Assembly (NCBI GenBank): GCA_963723595.1
Contig: CAVRRQ010000002.1
Span: 1,302,001-1,366,000 of the forward strand
DNA length: 64,000 nucleotides
Direction: 5' to 3'
From: RYN-230 sp963723595
GTDB taxonomy: Bacteria > Actinomycetota > Actinomycetes > Streptosporangiales > Streptosporangiaceae
Position numbers and translations under genes: made by a program
The notes under the pieces: generated by a model
Told to the model about the DNA's origin: nothing
The model's input: only the letters and a program-made list of their open reading frames with translations
Database searches by the model: none
Shown: piece by piece, positions 8,077 to 15,845 of the stretch
How positions within the stretch are numbered: the first letter of the stretch is position 1
Layout of the letters: each line of letters starts with the position of its first letter

Positions 8077-8082
8077 TATACT
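8077..8082 (+). promoter_or_regulatory. -10 element before mntA
   Basis: TATACT lies seven bases before ATG 8090 with no ribosome site in between, suggesting a leaderless or near-leaderless transcript for the antitoxin-toxin operon. Confidence 0.5.
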
Positions 8083-8089
8083 CGGGAAA

Positions 8090-8611
8090 ATGGAGTCGGA
8101 AGTGTCGGCTGGAGCCATGCTGCGCCGGGCGCGGAAGCGAGCTGGGCTGTCCCAGGCAGAACTGGCGGCCCGGGCGGGAGTGACGCAGAGCGTGATCAGC
8201 GCGTATGAGTCCGGGCAGCGCCAGCCCTCCCTCCCGGCGCTCGCGCGGCTCATCGACGCGGCCGGCTTCGAGCTGACGCTGGGCTTGCGCCGGCCGGCGG
8301 GCCGCCTAGGCCGACTGTCAGGACCGGTGGGCCGCCGGGTCCGCCGCCACCGGCGTGACCTGATCGCGGCGGCGGCGGCTCATGGGGTTCAGAATCTGCG
8401 TGTATTCGGCAGCGTGGCCCGTGGCGAGGACCGCCCCGACAGTGACGTGGACCTGCTCGCGGACCTGCCTCCCGGGCTGAGCCTGTTCCGGCTGGGCCGG
8501 GCCGAGGCCGACCTGGAGGCCATCCTCGGCGCTCGCGTGGACCTGATCCCGGCCGATGATCTCAAGCCAGGCGTCCGGGCACGCGTCGAGCGTGACCTGG
8601 TCGCATTGTGA
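8090..8611 (+). CDS. mntA: HTH-fused MntA-type nucleotidyltransferase antitoxin
   Basis: A 173-residue fusion. Residues 5-60 form an XRE-type helix-turn-helix (LSQAELAARAGVTQSVISAYESGQRQPS). Residues 95-173 form a minimal nucleotidyltransferase with the signature GS-X10-DXD (GSVARGEDRPDSDVD). MntA-type enzymes AMPylate a tyrosine of the HepT toxin and so neutralise it. The next gene is HepT and overlaps by GTGA, giving a complete two-gene system. Most MntA proteins lack a DNA-binding domain; here the antitoxin could repress its own promoter directly. Function as antitoxin is inferred from family and context. Confidence 0.85.
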   Translation: MESEVSAGAMLRRARKRAGLSQAELAARAGVTQSVISAYESGQRQPSLPALARLIDAAGFELTLGLRRPAGRLGRLSGPVGRRVRRHRRDLIAAAAAHGVQNLRVFGSVARGEDRPDSDVDLLADLPPGLSLFRLGRAEADLEAILGARVDLIPADDLKPGVRARVERDLVAL

Positions 8612-8970
8612 GCTACCGGGAACGCCAGCGACTGGCCGACATCCAGGCCGCCATCGATGCGATCCGCTCCCACCTGCAGCGCGGGGACCTGTCCGACGGG
8701 CTGATATTCGATGCTGTCCGCATCCGCCTGCTGGAAATCGGCGAGGCCGTCAAAGCACTCCCGGATGACCTGCTCGCCACCCAGCCATCTATCCCCTGGC
8801 GGCAGATGGCCCGGATGCGCGACCACCTCGCCCACCGGTACTTCGATACCGCCCACGCCATCGTGCAGGCCACAGTTGACGAAGACCTGCCCGACCTCGA
8901 ACGCGCCGTCCGCGCGCTGGCCGAGTCCCTGCCAGACGAAGACCCGCCCAGGAACTCCCGTCATAGGTGA
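8608..8970 (+). CDS. hepT: HepT-like RNase toxin (DUF86)
   Basis: A 120-residue, mostly helical HEPN protein. The RX4HXY motif that forms the RNase site and contains the AMPylated tyrosine is present as RDHLAHRY near residue 73. HepT toxins cleave RNA, in some studied cases tRNA, and arrest growth unless modified by MntA. The GTG start at 8608 overlaps the mntA stop, so expression is coupled with antitoxin first, the usual order in HTH-controlled systems. Confidence 0.85.
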   Translation: MSYRERQRLADIQAAIDAIRSHLQRGDLSDGLIFDAVRIRLLEIGEAVKALPDDLLATQPSIPWRQMARMRDHLAHRYFDTAHAIVQATVDEDLPDLERAVRALAESLPDEDPPRNSRHR

Positions 8971-8993
8971 ATCGAGACCCCGGGCAGGCCAGG

Positions 8994-9596
8994 TCAGACA
9001 GCCGGCACGTGAGCTACAGGCCGGCCGTAGGTGACGGCCTCGCGCACCTCCGGGGGCAGAGACTGGGCGAGTCGCGCGTCGGGCTGAGCGCCGAGCGAGT
9101 CGTTGATCGTAGAAAACGCCAGGCGAAGGGCCACGAAGGCGGTGATGGCGAAGATCTGCCCGTCATCGAGCCCGGAATCGCGGAGCGCCTGGATGTCTGA
9201 CGGAGTCGTCGCGTTCGGGTCCCTGGCGACCTTCCGGGTCCACGCGGCCAGGGCCTTCTCCTGGTCCGTCAGCCCGGCGTCGCTGCCATTCAGCACTCCT
9301 GCCGCGACAGTGGCGTCCGACGCTTTGCCCAGCTTCCCGCCGCCCCACGCCAGCGAGCAGTAAGAATCACCGAGGGCCGAGGCGGCGGCGGTCACCAGGA
9401 TCCCGCGCTGGCGGAAGGTCAGACCGCTTGGCGTGAATGCCTCAGACATCAGCCCGAACAGCTGCGTCAGGGTATCTGGCTGGTGTGCCCACAGCCGGGA
9501 AGCGTTCCACACGTAGCCGTCGTCTTCGAGGTCTTCGTCGTACAGCGCCTGCACTGGGGCGGACACCGGAGGTTCTTCGAGAAAGCTTCCGGTCAT
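8994..9596 (-). CDS. carboxymuconolactone decarboxylase-family protein
   Basis: A 200-residue AhpD-like all-helical protein. LTFRQRGILVTAAASALGDSYCSLAWGGGKLG near residues 59-90 matches the peroxidase-related CMD core, but only one cysteine is present at the site where AhpD has a CXXC pair. This argues against full alkylhydroperoxidase activity. It overlaps the upstream methyltransferase gene by four bases (ATGA), so the two are co-transcribed. Biological role is unknown; such proteins often act in antioxidant defence or aromatic metabolism. Confidence 0.75.
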   Translation of the reverse strand: MTGSFLEEPPVSAPVQALYDEDLEDDGYVWNASRLWAHQPDTLTQLFGLMSEAFTPSGLTFRQRGILVTAAASALGDSYCSLAWGGGKLGKASDATVAAGVLNGSDAGLTDQEKALAAWTRKVARDPNATTPSDIQALRDSGLDDGQIFAITAFVALRLAFSTINDSLGAQPDARLAQSLPPEVREAVTYGRPVAHVPAV

Positions 9597-10411
9597 GTGC
9601 GTTCTGCTCCTTCGGGTTTGCGGGCCAGGTAGCCCACGACGTTGATGTCGGCCCGCAGGGGCAAGCCGTCCCGTAGCTGCCCCTGAGCCTGCTCGACGGC
9701 CGCGCGATAGAACTCAGCCTCGCCGACGTTCTGGATGGCCTCATAAGCTGGCCCGGTTGAGGCCAGCGCACGCGCGTACAGTTCTGGGTCCGCGAACTCC
9801 CAGGCGAACGGAACTTCCAGGCGCTCGACATCGAGGAATCCGTGCGACGCGAGGAGTTGCTCACCCGCACCAGGCCGGCCGAGCGACACCATCACCGCCT
9901 GGTTGCCGACCTTCTCCGCCGCCGCAAGGCGGAACGGCGCCAGCGCCCAGGCTCCGGGGGACACCTTCAGGTGACCCCACACCGTTATCCCGGCGCGCCC
10001 GCCGGGGCGAAGGACCCGGTGTATCTCGGCCACCGCGCCGGGCGTGGTGCCCCAGATCCCCCGGAAGCTGGTGACCACGTCGAACGACGCCGGGTCCCAC
10101 GGCAGGGCGTGCATATCACCGACCCTCATGTCGCAGTCAGGGTTCCGGTCCCGGGCCACCGCCACCAGCCTGGCCGAGGCGTCGAGACCGGAGCAGACGG
10201 CGCCGCGCAGGCGAGCCAGCTCGACTGCGAGCCCGGACCCGCACGCCACGTCGAGCAGCCGGTCCCCGGCATCGACGCCGAGCCGATGCTGGACAGCCAC
10301 GTACTCCCGGCAGTTGCCCGGCTCGCTGAGGGTGGCGAAGTTGACCACCTTGCGGCCCCAGCCCTCGTCCACCAGCGCCCACGGGGGAAGGTCTGCGCCC
10401 GGCCTCGTCAT
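9593..10411 (-). CDS. class I SAM-dependent methyltransferase
   Basis: A 272-residue cytoplasmic methyltransferase. Motif I is LLDVACGSGLAVELA near residue 52, followed by MRVGDMHALPWDPASFDVV (motifs II/III) and EIHRVLRPGGRAGITVWG (post-III). The minus-strand ribosome site GAGGAG precedes ATG 10409-10411. It forms a two-gene operon with the CMD-family gene. The substrate cannot be predicted; the family includes small-molecule O-, N- and C-methyltransferases. Confidence 0.82.
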   Translation of the reverse strand: MTRPGADLPPWALVDEGWGRKVVNFATLSEPGNCREYVAVQHRLGVDAGDRLLDVACGSGLAVELARLRGAVCSGLDASARLVAVARDRNPDCDMRVGDMHALPWDPASFDVVTSFRGIWGTTPGAVAEIHRVLRPGGRAGITVWGHLKVSPGAWALAPFRLAAAEKVGNQAVMVSLGRPGAGEQLLASHGFLDVERLEVPFAWEFADPELYARALASTGPAYEAIQNVGEAEFYRAAVEQAQGQLRDGLPLRADINVVGYLARKPEGAERT

Positions 10412-10760
10412 TGCCGCTCCTCTGCGCCGCCAGGTCTCCCGCTGCGCTGTTATCGGTCCGCCGGGCCGGCCGGCCGCGCATGCCAGCAGGGTGGCATGGC
10501 TGTCAGGGCGTGCCCGGGCAGCGTGGCTGGCCTGGGCTTAGACAGGACGGACCGCGTACAAGGTGGAGGCTCCAGTGTGCGGTCAGTGGTTGTTCCCGGG
10601 CAAGCATGGAAGGCGTGTCCCGCGCGCTGAAGGGGCGAATCTGCGCTCGCGTCGCGCCGAGCCTGCCGGACCGCAGACGAGCGAATACTCGTCGATCTGC
10701 TCTGGCCTGATGGGCATGGGCCCTCGCTGGTCGCCGCGCGGAAGACACGGGACGCCCGGC
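10412..10760. other. intergenic region, nothing recognised
   Basis: About 350 bases between the methyltransferase start and the VOC gene stop. Short open frames exist on both strands but show no recognisable domain, no matching ribosome sites and arginine/proline-rich composition expected from GC-rich non-coding DNA. Confidence 0.5.
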
Positions 10761-11129
10761 TCAGCCGCGGTCGTGGAGGGTCACCTGATAGCCGTCGGGG
10801 TCCGCGAACGTGAAAGTGCGGCCGAACGGCCCGTTGACGGGCGCTGAGACGATCGTCGTGCCGGCGGCGGCGAGGGCGTCGTGGATGTCCTGCGCGTCGG
10901 GGGCGTGCAGCCACAGCGCCATTCCCTGGCCCGGCTGCGCGACCGCGTCCAGGTCGGTGCCCGCGACGACGTCGCGGACGGCGAACGCGATCGGCTTGGT
11001 GCCGAACACGACGGCGTGCGGCGGTCCCGCGTCGGAGCGCTTCAGCCCCAGGTACCGCTCGTAGAAAGCGGCGGATCGCTCCAGGTCGCGCACCTGCAGT
11101 GAAACGAAGTCGGGTCCGGTAACGGCCAC
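10761..11129 (-). CDS. VOC (glyoxalase/bleomycin-resistance) family protein
   Basis: A 122-residue single-domain VOC protein. It begins VAVTGPDFVSLQVRDLERSAAFYERYLGLK and ends FADPDGYQVTLHDRG, the two beta-alpha-beta-beta-beta halves of the fold. GTG 11129 is preferred because AGGAGG lies eight bases upstream; a longer reading has no support. It is divergent from a MarR regulator, and two perfect palindromes fill the gap between them, so it is very probably controlled by that regulator. Possible roles are detoxification or antibiotic binding; the substrate is unknown. Confidence 0.8.
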   Translation of the reverse strand: MAVTGPDFVSLQVRDLERSAAFYERYLGLKRSDAGPPHAVVFGTKPIAFAVRDVVAGTDLDAVAQPGQGMALWLHAPDAQDIHDALAAAGTTIVSAPVNGPFGRTFTFADPDGYQVTLHDRG

Positions 11130-11150
11130 GATTCTTACCTCCTCATAGTA

Positions 11151-11193
11151 TGTCAGTCTCCTGACACACACAATGTATGTCAGAATGCTGACA
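11151..11193. promoter_or_regulatory. two MarR-type operators
   Basis: Two perfect inverted repeats, TGTCAG-TCTC-CTGACA at 11151-11166 and TGTCAG-AATG-CTGACA at 11178-11193, share identical arms and four-base spacers and lie 27 bases apart between centres. They occupy the whole gap between the divergent VOC and marR genes, and the second overlaps the marR ATG. This is the classical arrangement of an autoregulated MarR repressor. Confidence 0.85.
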
Positions 11194-11726
11194 TGAGTCA
11201 AGGCGGGCCCGGAGTCGAGCTGGACACATCGCTGGGGTACATGCTGAAGGCGGCCGCGAGCGCCCTGCACTCTGCCCTGGAGGCCGTGCTGAGGCCGCTC
11301 GGCATGACGATCACCCACTACGCCTGCCTGGAGCTGCTGGCCCAGCGGCCGGGCCTGTCGAACTCCGAGCTTGCCCGCGGCGCCTTTGTCACCCGGCAGT
11401 CGATGAACGTGCTCCTGCAGGCCCTCGAACGCCAGGGACTCGTCGTCCGCCCGGCACAGGCACCCGTAGGCAGGGCCCTGCCGACCGAGCTGACCGCCCG
11501 CGGGCGCCGCCAGCTCAAGGTGGCCAGCGCCGCGGTTCGCCGCGTCGAGCAAGACATGCTGGCTAATCTGGATACCGGCGAGCAAGATCAGATGCGGCGC
11601 CTGCTCACCGCGTGCATCGCCTCACTGACCGAACCGCCGCATCGGCGACGTGACTCCTCCGAACCGGCCGCCGGATCAGGGCACCTGGCGCAGGCAGCAA
11701 CGGGCCTGGTAGCACGCGGGTGCTAG
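11193..11726 (+). CDS. MarR-family transcriptional regulator
   Basis: A 177-residue winged-helix protein. The DNA-binding region is LSNSELARGAFVTRQSMNVLLQALERQGLV near residues 56-86, followed by the wing RALPTELTARGRRQL. It should dimerise and bind the palindromes upstream. ATG 11193 overlaps the second palindrome and leaves no room for a ribosome site, so the transcript may be leaderless; ATG 11241 is an alternative that would trim 16 residues before the fold. The last 30 residues are low-complexity and may be a non-conserved extension. Confidence 0.82.
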   Translation: MSQGGPGVELDTSLGYMLKAAASALHSALEAVLRPLGMTITHYACLELLAQRPGLSNSELARGAFVTRQSMNVLLQALERQGLVVRPAQAPVGRALPTELTARGRRQLKVASAAVRRVEQDMLANLDTGEQDQMRRLLTACIASLTEPPHRRRDSSEPAAGSGHLAQAATGLVARGC

Positions 11727-11769
11727 GCGCCAGGCTCTGGCCCGGGAGCGCGTTGGGCGAATCATTCTC

Positions 11770-11797
11770 CTGGTACCTGGTACCTGGTACCTGGTAC
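11770..11797 (+). repeat. four tandem CTGGTAC units
   Basis: Four perfect 7-bp copies follow one another in the gap after marR. Each junction creates GGTACC. A 7-bp unit is not frame-preserving, which fits non-coding DNA; it may be slippage-derived. Confidence 0.9.
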
Positions 11798-11819
11798 CGG
11801 ACGGCGCCACGCTGGTCTT

Positions 11820-12155
11820 CTACCGGCCCGATTCTGCGGCTTCCGGGCGAAGGAGCTCACGGTCGCCCCCTCCAGCGCAGGTTCGGCCACTGCAGGCAGG
11901 CTGCGCCGGCGTGTGGTGCAGCTTTAGGTGTTCCTCGTAGGCCGTGACGCCCGCGGCTATGGGGTAAGGGCCGCGGATCCGCCGAAGCCGAGGCGAGACG
12001 TCGCGGTAGTCCCGGTCGGGATGGTCACCGCAGTCGCAGCAGATGATCTCGAACGTGCTGGCGTAGCCGTCCTGCACCCGGCCATCGACAGTGCGGACCG
12101 GGCAGCGGCGCAGGACCACCGTCCACCCCAGCGCAGGCTGTTCATAGGTCTGCAC
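11820..12155 (-). CDS. conserved actinobacterial hypothetical protein
   Basis: A 111-residue protein, MQTYEQPALGWTVVLRRCPVRTVDG at the N-terminus, a CCDCGDHPDRDYRDVSP segment near residue 39 that could bind metal, and IRGPYPIAAGVTAYEEHLKLHH near residue 60. The N-terminal two thirds resemble uncharacterised actinobacterial proteins; the last 30 residues look unconserved and might be read-through. It overlaps the 3' end of the SulP gene by 14 bases and is probably translated with it. Function unknown. Confidence 0.5.
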   Translation of the reverse strand: MQTYEQPALGWTVVLRRCPVRTVDGRVQDGYASTFEIICCDCGDHPDRDYRDVSPRLRRIRGPYPIAAGVTAYEEHLKLHHTPAQPACSGRTCAGGGDRELLRPEAAESGR

Positions 12156-13869
12156 GGCTGCCTCCTTGCTCGGCTATCTGCGCCGCCACGGCGTGATCGA
12201 CATCGTCGTTGGTCATGTCGTCACCGATGCGATCAATGACACCGTCACGTGCTAGCAGCTCGCGGACGGCCGGCTTGACCCGGGCGAGCCGCAGGGTCAC
12301 GCCCGCCTGCTCGGTGAGATCGAGGATCTCGCGCATCTTGGCCGACCCCTGGGAGTCGATGAAGTCGATTCCCTCGCAATCGAGCACGATCGCGGTGATC
12401 TCGGGCGTAGACAAGGCGACCTCCCGGACCCGGTCCTCCAGGGCATCTGAAGTGGCGAAGAACAGGCCGCCATCCAGGCGGAGGACCACGACCCCGGGGA
12501 ACTGCTCATCGCCGGGATGCTCATCGAGCTCCCGGAAGGCCTGGCCGCCGGGCTCCCGTCCGAGCAGGGGCATCCGGGGGCGCGTCGCCACAGAGATGAG
12601 CCAGATGAGCGACAGCCCGATCCCGATGATCACTCCGGCGAGCACGCCGACTAGGAGCGTCCCGACGATGGCGGTGATCGCGATCCAGAAGTCGAAGCGC
12701 TTCACCTTGGCCAGGCGGCGCATCTCGGGCACGTCCATCATCCCCATCACGACTGCCTCGATGATCAAGGCAGCGAGCACGGGCTTGGGCAGAACCGAGA
12801 AGACCGGCGCCAGCACCAGAAGCGTGAGCAGAACCGTCACACCGGAGGTGAGCGACGCCAGGCCGGTGCGCGCGCCCGAGTGGTCGTTCAGTGAACTCGC
12901 GGACAGGCTGGTTGAGACCGGCATCCCCTGGAACAGGCCAGCGCCGGCGTTCGCGATTCCCTGGGCGGCCGATTCCTGGTTGATGTCGATGCGATAGTGG
13001 TGCCTGGCCGCGAACGTCCGGGCATCGCCGGCGGTCTGAGAGAACCCGATGAGGACGAGCGCCACCGCCGCGAGGGCAATCGTGCTCGCATGATCGCGCA
13101 GCAGCGCCACATCGGGGACCTGCAGGGACGGCAGCCCTCGCGGTACCTCACCGACCAGGGCCACGCCGTGCGCGCCGAGATCGAACAGCCATGACGCCAG
13201 CAGGCCGCCAACGACCAGGACCAGGGCGCCGGGGATCCGCGGCGCGATCACCCTCAGCCCGAACACCACCACGAGCGCGGCTATGCCGACCGCCACGGTC
13301 ACCAGCTGGGTATCGCCGAGCGTCCCGATCCAGGACCACAGCTCCTGGATCGGGTTCGAGCCGGTGACCTTCGTCCCGGTGAGCTTGGGAAGTTCACCGA
13401 CCACCACGTCGATCGCCGCCCCGAACAGGAAGCCGGTCACCACGGCCCGGGACAGGAACTGCGCGATCCAGCCCATCTTAAGCACCGCGAGGAGAAGGAA
13501 CAGCACCCCGGAAACGAGGGTGATCATCGCCACGAAGGACGCCACATTGTGGAGTCCCGTGATCCCGGCCACCACAACAGCGCTCGCGGCCACCGCCGCC
13601 AGTCCCGAGCTCGGCCCGGTCGAGATCTGCCGGCTCGTCCCGAAGACCGCATAAAGGATCGCCCCTGCAGCGGCCGCGTACAGACCGTTCTGCAGCGGGA
13701 TCCCCGCAATCCCGGCGTAGCCGAGGTTCTTGGGAACGATCAGGGCCGCCACGGTGACTCCGGCGATGAGATCACCCCTGAGCCAGGCCAGCTCGTAGGA
13801 GCGGATCCATCCGACCATCGGGACAAAGCGCCATCGGTCCCGCGCCGGTGCTGGCGGGGATGCTGTCAT
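12142..13869 (-). CDS. SulP-family anion transporter with STAS domain
   Basis: A 575-residue inner-membrane transporter. The SulP signature region AGVTVAALIVPKNLGYAGIAGIPLQNGLYAAAAGAILYAVFGTSRQISTGPSS appears early, followed by about 10-12 hydrophobic segments. A cytoplasmic STAS domain covers roughly residues 440-560 (VVLRLDGGLFFATSDALEDRVRE, IVLDCEGIDFIDSQGSAKM). SulP proteins move sulfate, bicarbonate or other anions. ATG 13869 is chosen; a longer frame would overlap the next gene. It is the second gene after DUF1269 on the same strand, 67 bases downstream, and may share the promoter with site 14582. Confidence 0.87.
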   Translation of the reverse strand: MTASPPAPARDRWRFVPMVGWIRSYELAWLRGDLIAGVTVAALIVPKNLGYAGIAGIPLQNGLYAAAAGAILYAVFGTSRQISTGPSSGLAAVAASAVVVAGITGLHNVASFVAMITLVSGVLFLLLAVLKMGWIAQFLSRAVVTGFLFGAAIDVVVGELPKLTGTKVTGSNPIQELWSWIGTLGDTQLVTVAVGIAALVVVFGLRVIAPRIPGALVLVVGGLLASWLFDLGAHGVALVGEVPRGLPSLQVPDVALLRDHASTIALAAVALVLIGFSQTAGDARTFAARHHYRIDINQESAAQGIANAGAGLFQGMPVSTSLSASSLNDHSGARTGLASLTSGVTVLLTLLVLAPVFSVLPKPVLAALIIEAVVMGMMDVPEMRRLAKVKRFDFWIAITAIVGTLLVGVLAGVIIGIGLSLIWLISVATRPRMPLLGREPGGQAFRELDEHPGDEQFPGVVVLRLDGGLFFATSDALEDRVREVALSTPEITAIVLDCEGIDFIDSQGSAKMREILDLTEQAGVTLRLARVKPAVRELLARDGVIDRIGDDMTNDDVDHAVAAQIAEQGGSRADL

Positions 13870-13936
13870 CGACCCGGCCGGGGGAAGATCCGCACCTGGG
13901 TGCGCCCTGGATCCGGGCGCCGGCTGCGGTCTGGGC

Positions 13937-14443
13937 TCACGTGGATGCCTGCGCGGGCGGCTGACCATGCAGGGCGTCCTGGAGTTCCTTCTCATCGTCC
14001 TTGGACAGGGAGGTCTTCAGGACCGTGCCGCCGTACTTGCTCATCGCCTCGACGGCCTTGTCGGGTGTCACCTTCTCCAGCATCAGGAACAGCGCGGAGG
14101 TGCCGGGCTGGACCATGTCGCGGACCTGGTCCTGGAACTGCCTGTCGATGCTGGTCTTGGCCATCTTGCCCATCAGGGCGCCTAGCCCGGCGCCGACGGC
14201 CATGCCGAAGACCGGGATGAAGAACAGCAGGCCGAACAGGAATCCCCAGAACATGCCCCAGGTCGCCCCGGCGCCGACCGCGTGGTGGCTGGTCCGGACG
14301 TGGTAGCTACCGTCTTTGTCCCGCGCGATCACCGCGATCGCATCCGGCTGGATGATCAGATCCCGGGCCAGCCGGCGTGCCTCCTCAGCGGCGGCTTCCG
14401 CGGTCGCCTCATCCGGATACCCGATGGCAATAAGATCAGCCAT
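13937..14443 (-). CDS. DUF1269-family membrane protein, paralogue 1
   Basis: A 168-residue protein with an N-terminal soluble part (MADLIAIGYPDEATAEAAAEE), a glycine-rich hydrophobic hairpin near residues 57-90 (GAGATWGMFWGFLFGLLFFIPVFGMAVGAGLGALMG) and a C-terminal domain with SALFLMLEKVTPDKAVEAM. DUF1269 proteins are membrane-associated and of unknown function, often encoded near stress genes. A close paralogue lies at 21866-22366. Both have a TCACCC/GGGTGA palindrome 105-140 bases upstream, so they probably share regulation. Confidence 0.85.
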   Translation of the reverse strand: MADLIAIGYPDEATAEAAAEEARRLARDLIIQPDAIAVIARDKDGSYHVRTSHHAVGAGATWGMFWGFLFGLLFFIPVFGMAVGAGLGALMGKMAKTSIDRQFQDQVRDMVQPGTSALFLMLEKVTPDKAVEAMSKYGGTVLKTSLSKDDEKELQDALHGQPPAQAST

Positions 14444-14581
14444 TACATTTTCCTTTCTCTAACGTCATCGTTTGCTTTCCCACTCCGGCTCGGCATCGGG
14501 GAGCACGTCCCGGGTCTATTTCCCTCCGTCGTTGAGAGCATCTGACAGTGTTGATCCTGCTCTCGGCGCGCCACGCATTCC

Positions 14582-14599
14582 TCACCCTTCCGTGGGTGA
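14582..14599. promoter_or_regulatory. TCACCC-N6-GGGTGA site 1
   Basis: TCACCC-TTCCGT-GGGTGA. It lies 139 bases upstream of the DUF1269 gene read on the minus strand. The flank ATTCCTCACCC is shared with site 4, which stands before the DUF1269 paralogue. Confidence 0.75.
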
Positions 14600-14669
14600 G
14601 TTCGGCCGGCTACGTTTCGGCCGCCCCGGCCGTTGATTCACGCCCGCGAAGGCGGCGGAACTGACGGAA

Positions 14670-14687
14670 TCACCCTCGGGGGGGTGA
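14670..14687. promoter_or_regulatory. TCACCC-N6-GGGTGA site 2
   Basis: TCACCC-TCGGGG-GGGTGA followed by CGACACCCC. It points toward ppk2 but is about 270 bases from its start. The flank GGGTGACGACRCCC is shared with site 5 and, on the other strand, site 8. Confidence 0.72.
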
Positions 14688-14957
14688 CGACACCCCGCAA
14701 CTGCTCGAACAAGGTTGGCCAGGCGGCCGCGACACGGGTCAGGTGCTGGTCCGGGATAAGCCAGTTGGCGCAGCGGCAGCCCGCCGGAAGGAGTGGTGAT
14801 GGCCACGGCGGCGGAAACTCGCCAGCGTTCAGCGTCGGCCGGCGAATGGATCGCACGCCGGAGAACCCCAGCCCAGCGTCCGACCATCTCGGCCAGATGA
14901 TCCCAGGTACCGGACGCCGGGCATACCCACATCACTGCACCCATCAAAGGTAGGCAC

Positions 14958-15821
14958 ATGGCCAAGAAGAAGCACGAGAAGAAGCGGCAGGCAGAGGTCC
15001 AGGCGCCGCCGGGCGTCGCGCGGCTGGAGGCGGCGGCTGGGCCGCCGCTGAAGATGAAGCGCAAGGAGTACGAGCGCCAGATGCGGGTGCTGCACGGTGA
15101 GCTGGTGGCCATGCAGGAGTGGGTCAAGGAGACCGGGGCCAAGATCTGCATCGTGTTCGAGGGCCGGGACACGGCCGGGAAGGGGGGCACGATCAAGCGG
15201 ATCACGGAGCGGGTGAGCCCGCGCGTGTTCCGGGTCGTGGCCCTGCCCGCCCCCACCGAGCGGGAGAAATCCCAGATGTACATCCAGCGGTACCTCCCGC
15301 ACTTCCCGGCGGCCGGCGAGGTCGTGATCTTCGACCGCAGCTGGTACAACCGGGCGGGCGTCGAACCGGTGATGGGCTTCTGCACGCCCGTGGAGACCGA
15401 GCGGTTCCTGGAACTCACGCCCGGAGTCGAGAAGGCCATGGCCGATGACGGGATCCTGCTGCTGAAGTACTGGCTCGAGGTCAGCCCCGGCGAGCAGACG
15501 CGGCGCCTGAAGAGCCGCATCAACGACCCGCGGAAGATCTGGAAGCTGTCGGACATGGACCTGAAGTCCTACCGCCGCTGGTATGACTACTCCCGGGCCA
15601 GGGACGCGATGTTCGCCGCGACCGACACCGCCTGGGCGCCCTGGTACATCGCGCACACCGACAGCAAAAGGCGCGGCCGGCTCAACATCATCAGCCACCT
15701 GCTCAGCCAGATCCCCTACAAGCCACTCGCCCCCCAGGACGTCACCCTGCCCAGACGCCAGCCCGCCCACGGCTATGTCGAGCCGGACCTGCCCCTGCAC
15801 TACATCCCGGCACCGTTCTAG
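14958..15821 (+). CDS. ppk2: polyphosphate kinase 2 family protein
   Basis: A 287-residue PPK2, the usual single-domain length. Walker A is EGRDTAGKGG near residue 67, the lid contains REKSQMYIQRYLPHFP, and Walker B is FDRSWYNRAGVEPV near residue 126. PPK2 enzymes transfer phosphate between polyphosphate and nucleoside diphosphates or monophosphates. A lysine-rich N-terminus precedes the fold. The location between an operator pair and a LAL regulator suggests expression during stress or energy limitation. The ribosome site AAAGGTAGGC precedes the ATG. Confidence 0.9.
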   Translation: MAKKKHEKKRQAEVQAPPGVARLEAAAGPPLKMKRKEYERQMRVLHGELVAMQEWVKETGAKICIVFEGRDTAGKGGTIKRITERVSPRVFRVVALPAPTEREKSQMYIQRYLPHFPAAGEVVIFDRSWYNRAGVEPVMGFCTPVETERFLELTPGVEKAMADDGILLLKYWLEVSPGEQTRRLKSRINDPRKIWKLSDMDLKSYRRWYDYSRARDAMFAATDTAWAPWYIAHTDSKRRGRLNIISHLLSQIPYKPLAPQDVTLPRRQPAHGYVEPDLPLHYIPAPF

Positions 15822-15845
15822 GCAACCAAAGAAGGCCGACGGAGC

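Larger units (their letters stand above)
14444..14957. other. divergent promoter region with two operator sites
   Basis: About 510 bases between divergent DUF1269 and ppk2 genes, holding the palindromes at 14582 and 14670. A 33-codon frame after AAGGAG (ATG 14799, plus strand) could be a small ORF, but it has no recognisable feature. The rest shows nothing clear. Confidence 0.5.

Noticed and set aside
7528..8208. 226-codon plus-strand frame
   Set aside because: Low-complexity translation overlapping an Lsr2-like relic on the other strand and the mntA start.
12209..12997. Long plus-strand frame opposite the SulP gene
   Set aside because: Ser/Arg/Thr-rich shadow; the SulP protein on the minus strand is complete.
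14633..14953. 106-codon frame upstream of ppk2
   Set aside because: Covers an operator palindrome, no ribosome site and no similarity to known proteins.
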